From the NCBI RefSeq assembly GCF_900107755.1, contig NZ_FNQR01000004.1, positions 248,001 to 312,000 on the forward strand: a DNA stretch of 64,000 nt, given 5' to 3'. The position numbers were made by a program, and so were the translations under genes. Shown piece by piece: positions 1 to 8,714 of the stretch. Source of the DNA: Thalassobacillus cyri (GTDB lineage: Bacteria; Bacillota; Bacilli; Bacillales; Halobacillaceae). Numbering within the stretch: position 1 is the stretch's first letter; each line of letters opens with the position of its first letter. Under the pieces are notes generated by a model, which was not told the origin of the DNA, made no database searches, and saw nothing but the letters and a program-made list of their open reading frames with translations.

Positions 1-1
1 A

Positions 2-1219
2 GTACTTGTCGGTACGGTTGCTGTTGAAACGTCAGAATTGATTTCACGCTACTTGAAGAAGGCAGGCGTAACTCATAATGTTTTGAACGCAAAAAACCAT
101 TTCCGTGAAGCGGAAATCATCGAAAATGCCGGTCAGAAAGGCGCTGTTACAATTGCAACCAACATGGCGGGCCGTGGAACTGATATCAAGCTCGGGGACG
201 GTGTCGTCGAGCTGGGAGGCTTAGCGGTCATTGGTACCGAGCGACATGAATCCCGCCGTATCGATAACCAGCTCCGTGGACGTTCCGGTCGTCAGGGAGA
301 TCCTGGTATGTCATTATTCTACCTTTCCATGGAAGATGAACTGATGCGCCGTTTCGGTTCAGATAACATGCGTAATATGATGGATCGTTTAGGCATGGAC
401 GATAGCCAGCCGATTGAAAGCAAGATGGTATCCCGCGCGGTTGAGTCAGCTCAAAAACGCGTGGAAGGAAATAACTTTGATGCCCGTAAAACGGTACTTT
501 CTTATGATGATGTATTACGACAGCAGCGTGAGGTCATTTACAAGCAGCGTTTTGAAGTGCTTGATTCCGAAAACCTCCGCAGCATTATCGAAGAAATGAT
601 TCACTCAACCCTTGAACGGACCGTCCAGGCTTATACCACTGATGAACTGGATGAAAATTGGGAACTTGATTCTATCGTTTCTTATATGCATGCGAATCTG
701 GTCCATGAGGGAGATGTAACCGAAGGCGAACTGAAAGGAAAAGAACCAGAAGAAATGGTTGAACTCCTGATGGAAAAAGTGAAGCAGCGATACGATGAGA
801 AGGAAACGGAAATGGAAGAAGGCCAAATGCGCGAGTTCGAGCGTGTCATTTTACTTCGTACCGTCGACCAGAAATGGATGGATCACATCGATCAGATGGA
901 CCAGCTTCGTCAGGGTATCCATTTACGTGCTTATGGACAAACAGATCCACTTCGTGAGTATCAGATGGAAGGATTCTCCATGTTTGAGCAGATGGTACAA
1001 AACATTGAAGAAGAAGTCTCCCGCTACGTCATGAAGGCCGAGGTCCGCAACAACCTACAACGTCAGGAGGTCGCCCAGGGGGCAAAGGCGGTATCTGGCA
1101 GCGAGCAAAGTGAAGAAAAGAAAACACGCAAGCCCTATGTGAAAAAAGAAGATGTCGGGCGAAATGATCCGTGCCCATGCGGAAGCGGCAAGAAATATAA
1201 GAACTGCCACGGCAGATAA
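2..1219 (+). CDS. secA: SecA preprotein translocase ATPase, C-terminal part
   Basis: This is the end of SecA, the cytoplasmic ATPase that drives proteins through SecYEG; the start lies before the window, and the reading frame is open from base 2. Visible parts are the second nucleotide-binding fold with [13 protein letters not shown] and [13 protein letters not shown], the helical scaffold/wing region, and a C-terminal zinc-binding tail [15 protein letters not shown] that binds SecB or ribosomes in other species. Followed at 71 bp by prfB, the same order as in Bacillus subtilis. Identification is firm; only the N-terminal half is missing because of the window edge. Confidence 0.97.
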   Translation, partial: VLVGTVAVETSELISRYLKKAGVTHNVLNAKNHFREAEIIENAGQKGAVTIATNMAGRGTDIKLGDGVVELGGLAVIGTERHESRRIDNQLRGRSGRQGDPGMSLFYLSMEDELMRRFGSDNMRNMMDRLGMDDSQPIESKMVSRAVESAQKRVEGNNFDARKTVLSYDDVLRQQREVIYKQRFEVLDSENLRSIIEEMIHSTLERTVQAYTTDELDENWELDSIVSYMHANLVHEGDVTEGELKGKEPEEMVELLMEKVKQRYDEKETEMEEGQMREFERVILLRTVDQKWMDHIDQMDQLRQGIHLRAYGQTDPLREYQMEGFSMFEQMVQNIEEEVSRYVMKAEVRNNLQRQEVAQGAKAVSGSEQSEEKKTRKPYVKKEDVGRNDPCPCGSGKKYKNCHGR

Positions 1220-1225
1220 TGATTG

Positions 1226-1255
1226 GACACTCTCTCATTAGGGAGAGTGTCTTCC
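1226..1255 (+). terminator. hairpin between secA and prfB
   Basis: Perfect 9-bp stem GACACTCTC (1226-1234) with GAGAGTGTC (1243-1251), followed only by TTCC, so there is no real U-tract. It may be a weak or partial terminator, or an RNA-stability hairpin within a secA-prfB transcript. Confidence 0.45.
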
Positions 1256-1289
1256 ATTGAAATAAGAATTATACTAAGAGGTGATTGTT

Positions 1290-2391
1290 ATGGATATGGC
1301 GGAAATTCGTCATGAATTGGACAAAATGGCTAAGCGATTAGCGGACTTCAGGGGGTCTCTTTGACGCCGAACAAAAGAAGGCACGAATTGCAGAACTTGA
1401 AGAAGAAATGACTGCCCCGAATTTCTGGGACGACCAGAACAATGCTCAAAAAGTAATTAATGAAGTCAATGGACTGAAAGACATGGTTCATACACTTGAG
1501 GACCATGAAGAAACACATGAAAATTTAGAAGTATCTTATGAGCTGGTTAAAGAGGAAAATGATGAAGAGCTTGCAGTAGAGCTGGAAGAAGAGGTCAAAC
1601 AGCTTAATAAAGACTTGAACCAGTTTGAACTCAACATGCTGTTAAGTGAACCTTACGATAAAAATAATGCCATCTTAGAATTGCACCCTGGTGCTGGTGG
1701 TACGGAATCTCAGGATTGGGCAAGCATGCTTTTACGCATGTATACCCGCTGGGCAGAACGAAAAGGCTTCAAAGTAGAAACGATGGACTATTTACCTGGT
1801 GATGAAGCTGGTGTAAAGAGTGTCACATTAATGATCAAAGGCCATAATGCATATGGCTATTTGAAAGCAGAAAAGGGAGTACACCGTCTCGTGCGTATTT
1901 CCCCTTTTGATTCCTCAGGGCGCCGTCACACTTCCTTTGTATCTTGTGAAGTAATGCCGGAATTCGATGACCAGGTCGAAATCGATGTCAGGACAGAAGA
2001 CTTGAAAATCGATACCTACCGTTCCAGCGGTGCAGGCGGTCAGCATGTCAATACGACGGACTCTGCGGTGCGTATCACGCATACACCGACCAACACAGTC
2101 GTGACCTGTCAGTCGGAGCGTTCTCAGATCAAAAACAGGGAACAAGCAATGAAAATGCTGAAGGCGAAGCTTTACCAGCTGGAAATTGAAAAGCAACAGC
2201 AAGAACTGGATGAAATACGCGGGGAGCAGAAAGAAATCGGCTGGGGAAGCCAAATCCGCTCCTATGTCTTCCACCCATATTCTATGGTGAAAGACCACCG
2301 TACCAACCTTGATATCGGCAATACGCAAGGTGTGATGGATGGCGATCTTGACCCATTCATCAACGCGTATCTTCGCTCGCAAATGAATTAA
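1290..2391 (+). CDS. prfB: Peptide chain release factor 2, with programmed +1 frameshift
   Basis: RF2 recognises UGA and UAA stops and releases the finished peptide. Translation starts at ATG 1290 behind AGAGGTG and meets an in-frame TGA at codon 25 (1362-1364). Reading continues in the +1 frame from GAC 1363 to TAA 2389-2391, giving a 366-residue product, the normal RF2 length. The shift site is described separately. The downstream frame carries the GGQ peptidyl-hydrolase motif ([17 protein letters not shown]) and the [13 protein letters not shown] segment. An annotation starting at ATG 1408 would lose the N-terminal 39 residues. Known family behaviour: low RF2 slows termination at the TGA and raises frameshifting, so the gene autoregulates. 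Confidence 0.97.
1350..1365 (+). promoter_or_regulatory. RF2 programmed +1 frameshift signal
   Basis: The site reads AGGGGG TCT CTT TGA C: an internal Shine-Dalgarno-like AGGGGG (1350-1355), three nucleotides, the slippery CTT codon (1359-1361), and the TGA stop (1362-1364) followed by C. This matches the known bacterial RF2 recoding site, differing from the E. coli spacer triplet by one base. Confidence 0.96.
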
Positions 2392-2401
2392 TCTCCTAAG
2401 A

Positions 2402-2433
2402 CCTCGCTCAAACGATAAGAGCGAGGTTTTTCT
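2402..2433 (+). terminator. Rho-independent terminator of prfB
   Basis: Stem CCTCGCTC (2402-2409) pairs with GAGCGAGG (2419-2426), followed by TTTTTCT. Confidence 0.9.
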
Positions 2434-2574
2434 ATTGGTTTTGTATATGGGTGGTTGGGAAATTACTCGCATATTTAATAGCTTTAAAGAAAGTTTTTAG
2501 CGTGTTAATAATGAAAAATCTATCATTTCCACTTACAATATAAGAAGTATTTTGAAAGAGAGGAGGGACTTGTG

Positions 2575-2847
2575 GTGTCAAAAGATAAAGAACACTTTCG
2601 GATAGCCCACCGGGAAGCATGGATTGGTGTTGCGCTGGCAGTTTTCAATTTCATCTGGTGGTTCGGCTTTGCTTATGGCTTAGGAGGGAAATCCCCATCA
2701 TCTTATCATTACATACTGGGTCTTCCTGCCTGGTTTTTTTATAGTTGCGTGTTAGGTTTTATCGTAATGGTAGTACTCGTTACGGTTGTAGTTAAGTTAT
2801 GGTTTGTCGAAGTCCCGTTTGAGGAAGAGGAGGGAGAGGAATCATGA
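2575..2847 (+). CDS. yhdT: YhdT-family small membrane protein, partner of the pantothenate symporter
   Basis: A small membrane protein of 90 residues with two clear hydrophobic segments (about 15-35 and 50-75) and an acidic C-terminal tail (PFEEEEGEES). Its size, sequence style and position directly before panF (ATGA overlap at 2844-2847) match the YhdT/DUF997 proteins found next to sodium/pantothenate symporters; their exact role is not established. Two tandem GTG codons (2572 and 2575) could start it; AGGAGG at 2561-2566 is 8 nt before the second, so 2575 is preferred. Confidence 0.8.
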   Translation: MSKDKEHFRIAHREAWIGVALAVFNFIWWFGFAYGLGGKSPSSYHYILGLPAWFFYSCVLGFIVMVVLVTVVVKLWFVEVPFEEEEGEES

Positions 2848-4292
2848 ATTGGTCTGTGATGATCCCCCTTGTATTTTTTCTTATACTTATTTTTGTGATT
2901 GGTTTTTGGGCGAGTAAATATGTAAGGACGACCGATTCTTCGTTTTTAGCGGAATATTTTCTCGGAGGGCGTCAGCTGGGTGGATTAATTCTTGCGATGA
3001 CAATGATTGCAACATACGGAAGTGCCAGCAGCTTCATTGGTGGTCCTGGAGTGGCCTATACAGAAGGGCTGGGCTGGGTATTACTGGCCATGTCCCAAGT
3101 AGTTACAGGCTATTTTGTATTGATGGTTCTCGGTAAAAAATTTGCAATTATGAGCCGCAGGTATCACGCTGTAACATTGATTGATTTTTTGAAAGGACGG
3201 TACCAGAGTAAATGGGTGGTTCTGGTTTCAGCTTTCAGTATCATTCTCTTTTTGTTCTCAGCTATGGCCGCACAGTGGGTTGGTGGTGCCAGGTTGATTG
3301 AATCTTTAACTGGTTTGAGCTATATATCGGCATTATTCATTTTTGCGGTTTCTGTATTGGTTTATGTCATTCTAGGCGGTTTTCGAGCGGTAGCTTTGAC
3401 AGATACTGTTCAGGGAATTGTCATGCTGGTCGGTACACTTGTCCTGTTGATTGCTACTATCATAGCAGGGGGCGGTATCGATAGTATCATGACAGATCTT
3501 CAAGCGGAAAATCCAAATTTGATTACCCCATTTGGCGCTGAGGGGAACCTTTCAGCAAGTTATGTATCTTCTTTCTGGATATTAGTCGGTGTGGGAGTGG
3601 TCGGTCTTCCCCATGTTACCGTTCGTGCGATGTCCTATAAAAATTCCAGAGCTATGCACCGGGCTTTGATCATTGGTACCATCGTGGTAGGTTTCATCAT
3701 GCTCAACATGCATCTAATCGGGGTATTTTCACGTCCTATTCTGCCGGGTATTGAGGTTGGAGATAAGGTCATGCCGTTAATTGCCCTTGAAGTCCTGCCA
3801 GCCTGGCTTGCCGGTGTGGTGCTGGCTGCTCCGATGGCGGCAATCATGTCTACAGTGGACTCGTTGCTGCTGGTCGTCAGTTCAGCGGTGGTCAAAGATG
3901 TTTATCTGAATTATGTCGAACCGAAAGCTACTCATAAAAAGGTAAAAAAGCTTAGTTTTACGATTACTGCTGTGCTTGGAATACTCGTATTTTTAATGGC
4001 GCTTGATCCTCCGGATTTATTGATATGGTTGAACTTATTCGCTTTCGGAGGTTTGGAGGCAGCATTCATCTGGCCAGTCGTCATGGGTCTTTACTGGAAA
4101 AAAGGGAATAAACACGGTGCTTTGGCTTCCATGTTAATCGGAATCCTTTCCTATATATTATTTCATCTTTACCTTCCAAACCTATTTGGATTACACACGG
4201 TTGTCATGCCAATCATTCTTTCACTGGCTGGCTATGTGATCGTTAGTCTAATTACCACTAAAAGCGGGAAAGAGTCATTGGTACAAAGTTAA
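2844..4292 (+). CDS. panF: Sodium/pantothenate symporter
   Basis: A 482-residue polytopic protein of the sodium:solute symporter (SSS) family with about 13 membrane helices, predicted to import pantothenate, the coenzyme A precursor, with Na+. Supporting segments are AEYFLGGRQLGG and GSASSFIGGPGVAYTEG near the N terminus and APMAAIMSTVDSLLLVVSS in the Na+-site helix. It is translationally coupled (ATGA) to the small yhdT-like gene, an arrangement I know for panF. A different SSS substrate cannot be excluded from sequence alone. No terminator is obvious before galU, 69 bp downstream. Confidence 0.85.
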   Translation: MNWSVMIPLVFFLILIFVIGFWASKYVRTTDSSFLAEYFLGGRQLGGLILAMTMIATYGSASSFIGGPGVAYTEGLGWVLLAMSQVVTGYFVLMVLGKKFAIMSRRYHAVTLIDFLKGRYQSKWVVLVSAFSIILFLFSAMAAQWVGGARLIESLTGLSYISALFIFAVSVLVYVILGGFRAVALTDTVQGIVMLVGTLVLLIATIIAGGGIDSIMTDLQAENPNLITPFGAEGNLSASYVSSFWILVGVGVVGLPHVTVRAMSYKNSRAMHRALIIGTIVVGFIMLNMHLIGVFSRPILPGIEVGDKVMPLIALEVLPAWLAGVVLAAPMAAIMSTVDSLLLVVSSAVVKDVYLNYVEPKATHKKVKKLSFTITAVLGILVFLMALDPPDLLIWLNLFAFGGLEAAFIWPVVMGLYWKKGNKHGALASMLIGILSYILFHLYLPNLFGLHTVVMPIILSLAGYVIVSLITTKSGKESLVQS

Positions 4293-4361
4293 TCAGTAGT
4301 TAAATGTACGGGCATTTGCTATGCTGAAAGAAATCATTTGTTGGGATGAGGCGATATTTTT

Positions 4362-5240
4362 ATGAAGGTGAAAAAAGCGATTATACCGGCTGCGGGACTT
4401 GGTACCCGCTTTTTACCGGCTACGAAAGCGATGCCTAAAGAAATGCTTCCAATAGTAGATAAACCAACTATCCAATATATTGTCGAAGAAGCCATTGCAT
4501 CAGGTATCGAAGACATCATCATTGTGACAGGGAAAGGCAAGCGGGCAATCGAAGATCATTTTGATCATGCCTTTGAGCTGGAAGAAAGTCTTTATAAACG
4601 GGGAAAAATGGATCTTCTCGAAAAAGTGAAAGAGCCGGGAGCTGTAGATATCCATTATATCAGGCAAAAAGAACCGAAGGGACTCGGTCACGCAGTCTGG
4701 TGTGCGAGAAAATTCATCAGCGATGAACCGTTTGCAGTGCTCCTTGGCGATGATATTGTTCAAGGAGAAACCCCTTGTTTGAAGCAGTTGATCGAACAAT
4801 ACGAACAAAAAGAATCCTCCATTATCGGTGTTAAACAAGTACCAGAAGAAGAAACTTCCCGCTATGGGATCATTGCACCGAAGTCCCAGGATGGCAGGAG
4901 CTACGAAGTGGAGAGTTTTATTGAAAAGCCTCCAGCTGGAGAGGCGCCCTCCAACCTTGCTATTATGGGTCGATATATCCTTACTCCGGAAATACTGGAT
5001 TTGCTGGCAGACCAGAGGGAAGGAGCTGGCGGTGAAATACAATTGACAGATGCGATTGGGCGCTTGAACAGCTTCCAAGGTGTTTATGCCTATGAATTTG
5101 AAGGCAAGCGGTTTGACGTCGGTGATCAATTTGGTTTTATCCGAACGACTATCGAAATGGCCTTGAACAGGGAAGATATGCATGAAGATGTCATGGAACT
5201 ATTGAAAAAAATCGTAGATGAAGAATCTCTACAAATGTAA
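4362..5240 (+). CDS. galU: UTP-glucose-1-phosphate uridylyltransferase
   Basis: Makes UDP-glucose from UTP and glucose-1-phosphate, used for teichoic acid glucosylation, glycolipids and polysaccharides (GtaB in B. subtilis). The 292-residue protein opens with the nucleotidyltransferase signature [20 protein letters not shown] and [16 protein letters not shown], and has FIEKP and [10 protein letters not shown] further on, with the family's usual length. It stands alone, followed by its own terminator, so its position between panF and yvjA differs from the B. subtilis order as I remember it. Confidence 0.95.
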   Translation: MKVKKAIIPAAGLGTRFLPATKAMPKEMLPIVDKPTIQYIVEEAIASGIEDIIIVTGKGKRAIEDHFDHAFELEESLYKRGKMDLLEKVKEPGAVDIHYIRQKEPKGLGHAVWCARKFISDEPFAVLLGDDIVQGETPCLKQLIEQYEQKESSIIGVKQVPEEETSRYGIIAPKSQDGRSYEVESFIEKPPAGEAPSNLAIMGRYILTPEILDLLADQREGAGGEIQLTDAIGRLNSFQGVYAYEFEGKRFDVGDQFGFIRTTIEMALNREDMHEDVMELLKKIVDEESLQM

Positions 5241-5250
5241 AATCATTCTT

Positions 5251-5286
5251 GCTGGAGGGACGAACATGCCCTCCGGCTTTGTTTTT
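5251..5286 (+). terminator. Rho-independent terminator of galU
   Basis: GCTGGAGGG (5251-5259) pairs with CCCTCCGGC (5269-5277) with one G-T pair, followed by TTTGTTTTT. Confidence 0.85.
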
Positions 5287-5371
5287 GTCCAGTCGTTATT
5301 CTTTTTGACAGCGCTTAATGTCCGTGTTGCTTTTGTGTGCTTTACCGTGTTAATACGTTATTTTGCTGTCG

Positions 5372-5400
5372 TTTACAGCTTGTGATTCCAGTGTTATACT
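5372..5400 (+). promoter_or_regulatory. SigA-type promoter of yvjA
   Basis: TTTACA at 5372-5377, a 17-bp spacer and TATACT at 5395-5400, about 80 bp before the yvjA start. Confidence 0.65.
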
Positions 5401-5478
5401 CCTATCTCGTGAGCGATAGATAATAGAGAATAGAAGGGTTATTACTGCACAGAATGAACATACATGAGGTGGAAAGTA

Positions 5479-6354
5479 ATGATGATGATGGCAAAACGAT
5501 ACCGCAGAGAACCTATGCCGGAAATGCTGCGGCATTTTTTAGAATATAGCTTTGTAATTATCGGATCTTTTTTTGTGGCTTTAGCTTTTAACGTCTTTTT
5601 ACTTCCTAATAATATTGCATCCGGCGGAGTGGCCGGCATTAGTACTATCACAAAGGGAGTTTTCGGTTGGGAGCCAGGCCTGGTGCAAGGGTTATTGAAC
5701 GTACCGTTATTCATTACAGGAGTAATTATTCTTGGTAAAAACTTTGGACTGAAATCTTTTGTCGGAACACTTATTCTTCCGTTTTTCGTTTACCTGACAA
5801 GCGGCTTGTCACCAGCTACGCCAAACCCTTTATTGGGAGCTATTTTCGGAGGCATGGGCGTGGGGCTGGGCCTTGGAATTGTTTTTCGTGGAAGGGCGTC
5901 GACTGGAGGAATTGATTTAGCAGCTCAAATTATCCATAAATATACTCACCTGCCATTGGGAATAAGCTTAGCCATGCTTGATGGTATGATTGTTACGACT
6001 TCAGCCATTGTTTTCTCAGTCGAAGAGGGGCTATATGCATTGATTGGTTTGTTTGCTACCAGCAGAACCATCGACTTTGTACAAGTAGGCTTGAATACTT
6101 CAAAAAATGTCATGATTATTTCTGAGCATGTCGAAGAAGTACGGGCAGCGATTTTGAATGAAATTGATCGTGGAGTCACAGTACTTGAAGGTTCAGGCGG
6201 ATATACGGAACAAAGCCGAAAAGTGATTATGTGCGTCGTTCAACAGAACGAATTCATTAAATTGACACAAACTGTTAAAATGATTGACCCGGAGGCATTT
6301 GTGGTAGCTATGAACGCTACAGAAGTCTTAGGCAAGGGTTTTAAAACTTCCTGA
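5479..6354 (+). CDS. yvjA: YitT-family membrane protein (YvjA-like)
   Basis: A 291-residue protein with about five N-terminal membrane helices and a cytoplasmic C-terminal DUF2179 domain (ending LGKGFKTS). YitT-family proteins are widespread in Firmicutes and their function is unknown. Location between prfB and cccB matches B. subtilis yvjA. The frame extends to ATG 5464, but AGGTGG at 5467-5472 overlaps that extension and lies 6 nt before ATG 5479, the first of four consecutive ATG codons, so 5479 is the preferred start. Confidence 0.85.
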   Translation: MMMMAKRYRREPMPEMLRHFLEYSFVIIGSFFVALAFNVFLLPNNIASGGVAGISTITKGVFGWEPGLVQGLLNVPLFITGVIILGKNFGLKSFVGTLILPFFVYLTSGLSPATPNPLLGAIFGGMGVGLGLGIVFRGRASTGGIDLAAQIIHKYTHLPLGISLAMLDGMIVTTSAIVFSVEEGLYALIGLFATSRTIDFVQVGLNTSKNVMIISEHVEEVRAAILNEIDRGVTVLEGSGGYTEQSRKVIMCVVQQNEFIKLTQTVKMIDPEAFVVAMNATEVLGKGFKTS

Positions 6355-6423
6355 ATTGGTTATAATATCCTTGATGGTGTGTATTCGCTATCATAAAACT
6401 ACTTCGATTGGGGGAGTAATGAC

Positions 6424-6783
6424 ATGAAGAAAGCTTTAATGGCTGTACTTTTTGGTTCTGCGCTAGTGCTCGGAGCTTGCGGTGGCGGCGGAGATGAAGG
6501 TGCTGAAGAAAACGGCGGCGGAGATGCCGGTACGGAAGAAAATGGTGGTGGCGGTGAAGTAGATACTGCAGCTGCTGAACAAGCTTACCAGGAAAGCTGT
6601 GCAAGCTGCCATGGTGGCGACTTGTCAGGTGGCGCTGGTCCGTCTCTTAAAGATGTGGGGTCAAAGTACTCAAAAGACGAAATCCTCAACATCATCAAGA
6701 ACGGTAAAGGTTCTATGCCTGCCGGGCAGGCTACAGGTGAAGATGCCGATATGATTGCCGGCTGGTTAGCCACCCAAAAGTAA
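6424..6783 (+). CDS. cccB: Membrane-anchored lipoprotein cytochrome c-551
   Basis: A 119-residue c-type cytochrome, an electron carrier outside the membrane. The N terminus is a lipoprotein signal ending LVLGAC (lipidated Cys about residue 19), followed by a Gly/Glu-rich flexible linker (about 20-50) and a class I cytochrome domain with one haem site CASCH and a distal Met in [12 protein letters not shown]. Length and position beside ftsEX match B. subtilis CccB. It has its own strong terminator. Confidence 0.93.
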   Translation: MKKALMAVLFGSALVLGACGGGGDEGAEENGGGDAGTEENGGGGEVDTAAAEQAYQESCASCHGGDLSGGAGPSLKDVGSKYSKDEILNIIKNGKGSMPAGQATGEDADMIAGWLATQK

Positions 6784-6806
6784 CAGGAAAAGGTAATACT
6801 TACCAG

Positions 6807-6839
6807 AAAAGCTTGAGCATTTTGCTCAAGCTTTTTTTT
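6807..6839 (+). terminator. Rho-independent terminator of cccB
   Basis: AGCTTGAGCA (6810-6819) pairs with TGCTCAAGCT (6823-6832), running into eight T residues. Confidence 0.95.
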
Positions 6840-6967
6840 GTTTTTTTTACAGAAAACACCTCTTGATTTATTTGTCGAATCTTAGGTTATATTGCAGTTT
6901 TGTTAAATAAAACGTCATTTTGAAATGAAAATGTAATAATTTTGTGTCATAAAAAGGCGAATGTTGA

Positions 6968-6976
6968 TGTTATAAT
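6968..6976 (+). promoter_or_regulatory. Extended -10 promoter of ftsEX
   Basis: TGTTATAAT (extended -10, TGnTATAAT) at 6968-6976; no good -35 is seen 17 bp upstream. It lies about 90 bp before ftsE, in the otherwise AT-rich 284-bp gap after the cccB terminator. Confidence 0.5.
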
Positions 6977-7067
6977 ATTTATGGTTATCCAGCAGAGTTC
7001 AGATTTGGTAAATAAATGCTTAAGCACCAGGAGAATTACAACAAAGGAAAATAAAGGTGATTTTTAT

Positions 7068-7754
7068 ATGATAGAAATGCAGTCTGTTTATAAGACGTAT
7101 CCGAATGGCGTTACGGCTTTAAATGGCATAGATGTACATATAGCTCAGGGTGAGTTTGTATATGTTGTAGGACCCAGCGGGGCAGGGAAATCGACTTTTA
7201 CACGATTGATGTTCCGTGAAGAGAAACCTACTAAAGGTACCGTATTAGTAAACGATATGAATCTTTCTAAATTGAAAGAAAGGAAAATTCCTAAACTTCG
7301 TCGTCAAATCGGCGTGGTTTATCAGGATTTCCGTTTGCTTCCGAGACTATCAGTCTATGAAAATATCGCTTTCGCTCTTGAGGTGATTGAAGAGTCGCCA
7401 AAGAATATTCGAAAGCGAGTCATGGATGTATTAGATCAAGTTCGGCTGAAAAACAAGGCCCGTTTTATTCCGGACGAGTTGTCGGGTGGTGAACAGCAGC
7501 GGGTTTCGATTGCTCGTGCTATCGTCAACCATCCGAAGCTGCTGATCGCAGATGAACCGACAGGAAATCTCGATCCTGAAACCTCTTGGGAAATCATGAG
7601 CATCTTAGAAGAGATTAATGCATCCGGAACTACCGTTGTGATGGCAACTCATAGTAAAGATATCGTCGATAAAATGAGAAAACGTGTCATAGCCATTGAA
7701 GATGGATTGGTAGCGCGTGATGAACATCGAGGTGATTACGGCTATGAAGCTTAG
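7068..7754 (+). CDS. ftsE: Cell-division ABC transporter ATPase FtsE
   Basis: The cytoplasmic ATPase of FtsEX, which uses ATP to switch on peptidoglycan hydrolases outside the cell. The 228-residue protein has Walker A GPSGAGKST (about 36-44), the signature LSGGEQQRVSIARAIVN and Walker B LLIADEPTGNLDPETS. The open frame reaches back to 6942, but ATG 7068 gives the standard FtsE N terminus (MIEMQSVYKTYPNG) and length. It overlaps ftsX by 11 bp. Confidence 0.96.
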   Translation: MIEMQSVYKTYPNGVTALNGIDVHIAQGEFVYVVGPSGAGKSTFTRLMFREEKPTKGTVLVNDMNLSKLKERKIPKLRRQIGVVYQDFRLLPRLSVYENIAFALEVIEESPKNIRKRVMDVLDQVRLKNKARFIPDELSGGEQQRVSIARAIVNHPKLLIADEPTGNLDPETSWEIMSILEEINASGTTVVMATHSKDIVDKMRKRVIAIEDGLVARDEHRGDYGYEA

Positions 7755-8640
7755 AACGATGGGCAGACATTTTCGTGAAGGCAGCAAGAGTGTATGGCGT
7801 AATGGCTGGATGACTGTTTCATCTGTTGGAGCAGTGACCACAACCCTGCTGCTTGTCGGTGTATTCCTTGCTTTGATGCTGAATTTGAATCAAATCACGC
7901 AAGAAGTTGAAAAAGATGTAGAAATTAAAGTATTACTCGATCGGACACTTCAGGAAGATAAAGATATCAGCCGTGTCGAAAAAGAGCTAAATTCGATTTC
8001 GGACGTGGGAAGTGTCGAGTTTTCTTCTAAAGAGCAAGAGCTGGAGCGTCTTATTGAAAGTATGGGAGACGAAGGAAAGGCCTTCGAGCTATTTGACCAA
8101 AGCAACCCATTGAAAGACGCTTTTGTTGTGAAACCATCAGATCCCACCGATACCATGGAGGTAGCGGATAAAATCAGGGGCATTGAAGGGGTTTCCGAAG
8201 TCAACTACGGAGAAGAAATCGTTCAAAGACTTCTTCAGTTCAATGAATATGCACGGACAATCGGTTTGGCTTTGATTATTGCGCTCGTATTTACGGCAAT
8301 ATTCCTCATTTCTAATACGATTAAAATCACAATTATTGCCCGGAAAAAGGAGATCGGCATTATGAAGTTAGTTGGAGCGACAAACGGATTCATTCGCTGG
8401 CCATTCTTCATTGAAGGTATGCTTCTGGGAATTCTCGGGGCTATCATCCCGATTGCGGCAGTTGTATCAGGTTATTATTACTTATATTACAACCTGAGAG
8501 ATAAAATCCAATTCGAGTTTATTCAACTGCTTCCTTTCGATCCATTTGCATGGCAGCTTTCTCTATTAATCCTGGGAATCGGAGTCTTCATTGGAATTTG
8601 GGGAAGTGTCATGAGTGTACGTAAGTTCTTGAAAGTATGA
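7744..8640 (+). CDS. ftsX: Cell-division membrane protein FtsX
   Basis: The membrane partner of FtsE: about 298 residues with four membrane helices, one near residue 30 and three in the C-terminal half, and a large extracytoplasmic loop (about 55-165) that contacts a hydrolase or its activator. The frame opens at 7717, but GAGGTG at 7729-7734 is 9 nt before ATG 7744 (MKLRTMGRHFREG), and FtsX proteins begin this way, so 7744 is chosen. Followed by a coiled-coil M23 protein that may be its direct partner. Confidence 0.94.
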   Translation: MKLRTMGRHFREGSKSVWRNGWMTVSSVGAVTTTLLLVGVFLALMLNLNQITQEVEKDVEIKVLLDRTLQEDKDISRVEKELNSISDVGSVEFSSKEQELERLIESMGDEGKAFELFDQSNPLKDAFVVKPSDPTDTMEVADKIRGIEGVSEVNYGEEIVQRLLQFNEYARTIGLALIIALVFTAIFLISNTIKITIIARKKEIGIMKLVGATNGFIRWPFFIEGMLLGILGAIIPIAAVVSGYYYLYYNLRDKIQFEFIQLLPFDPFAWQLSLLILGIGVFIGIWGSVMSVRKFLKV

Positions 8641-8714
8641 CATTAATTATTTACCCGGTGTAATAGATAGAAAAACATGATCTGAAGAGTTGAAATAAGG
8701 GGAGGAACTACGAG

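Noticed and set aside
1915-2472. 185-codon frame on the minus strand across prfB
   Set aside because: Antisense shadow of the well-supported prfB gene.
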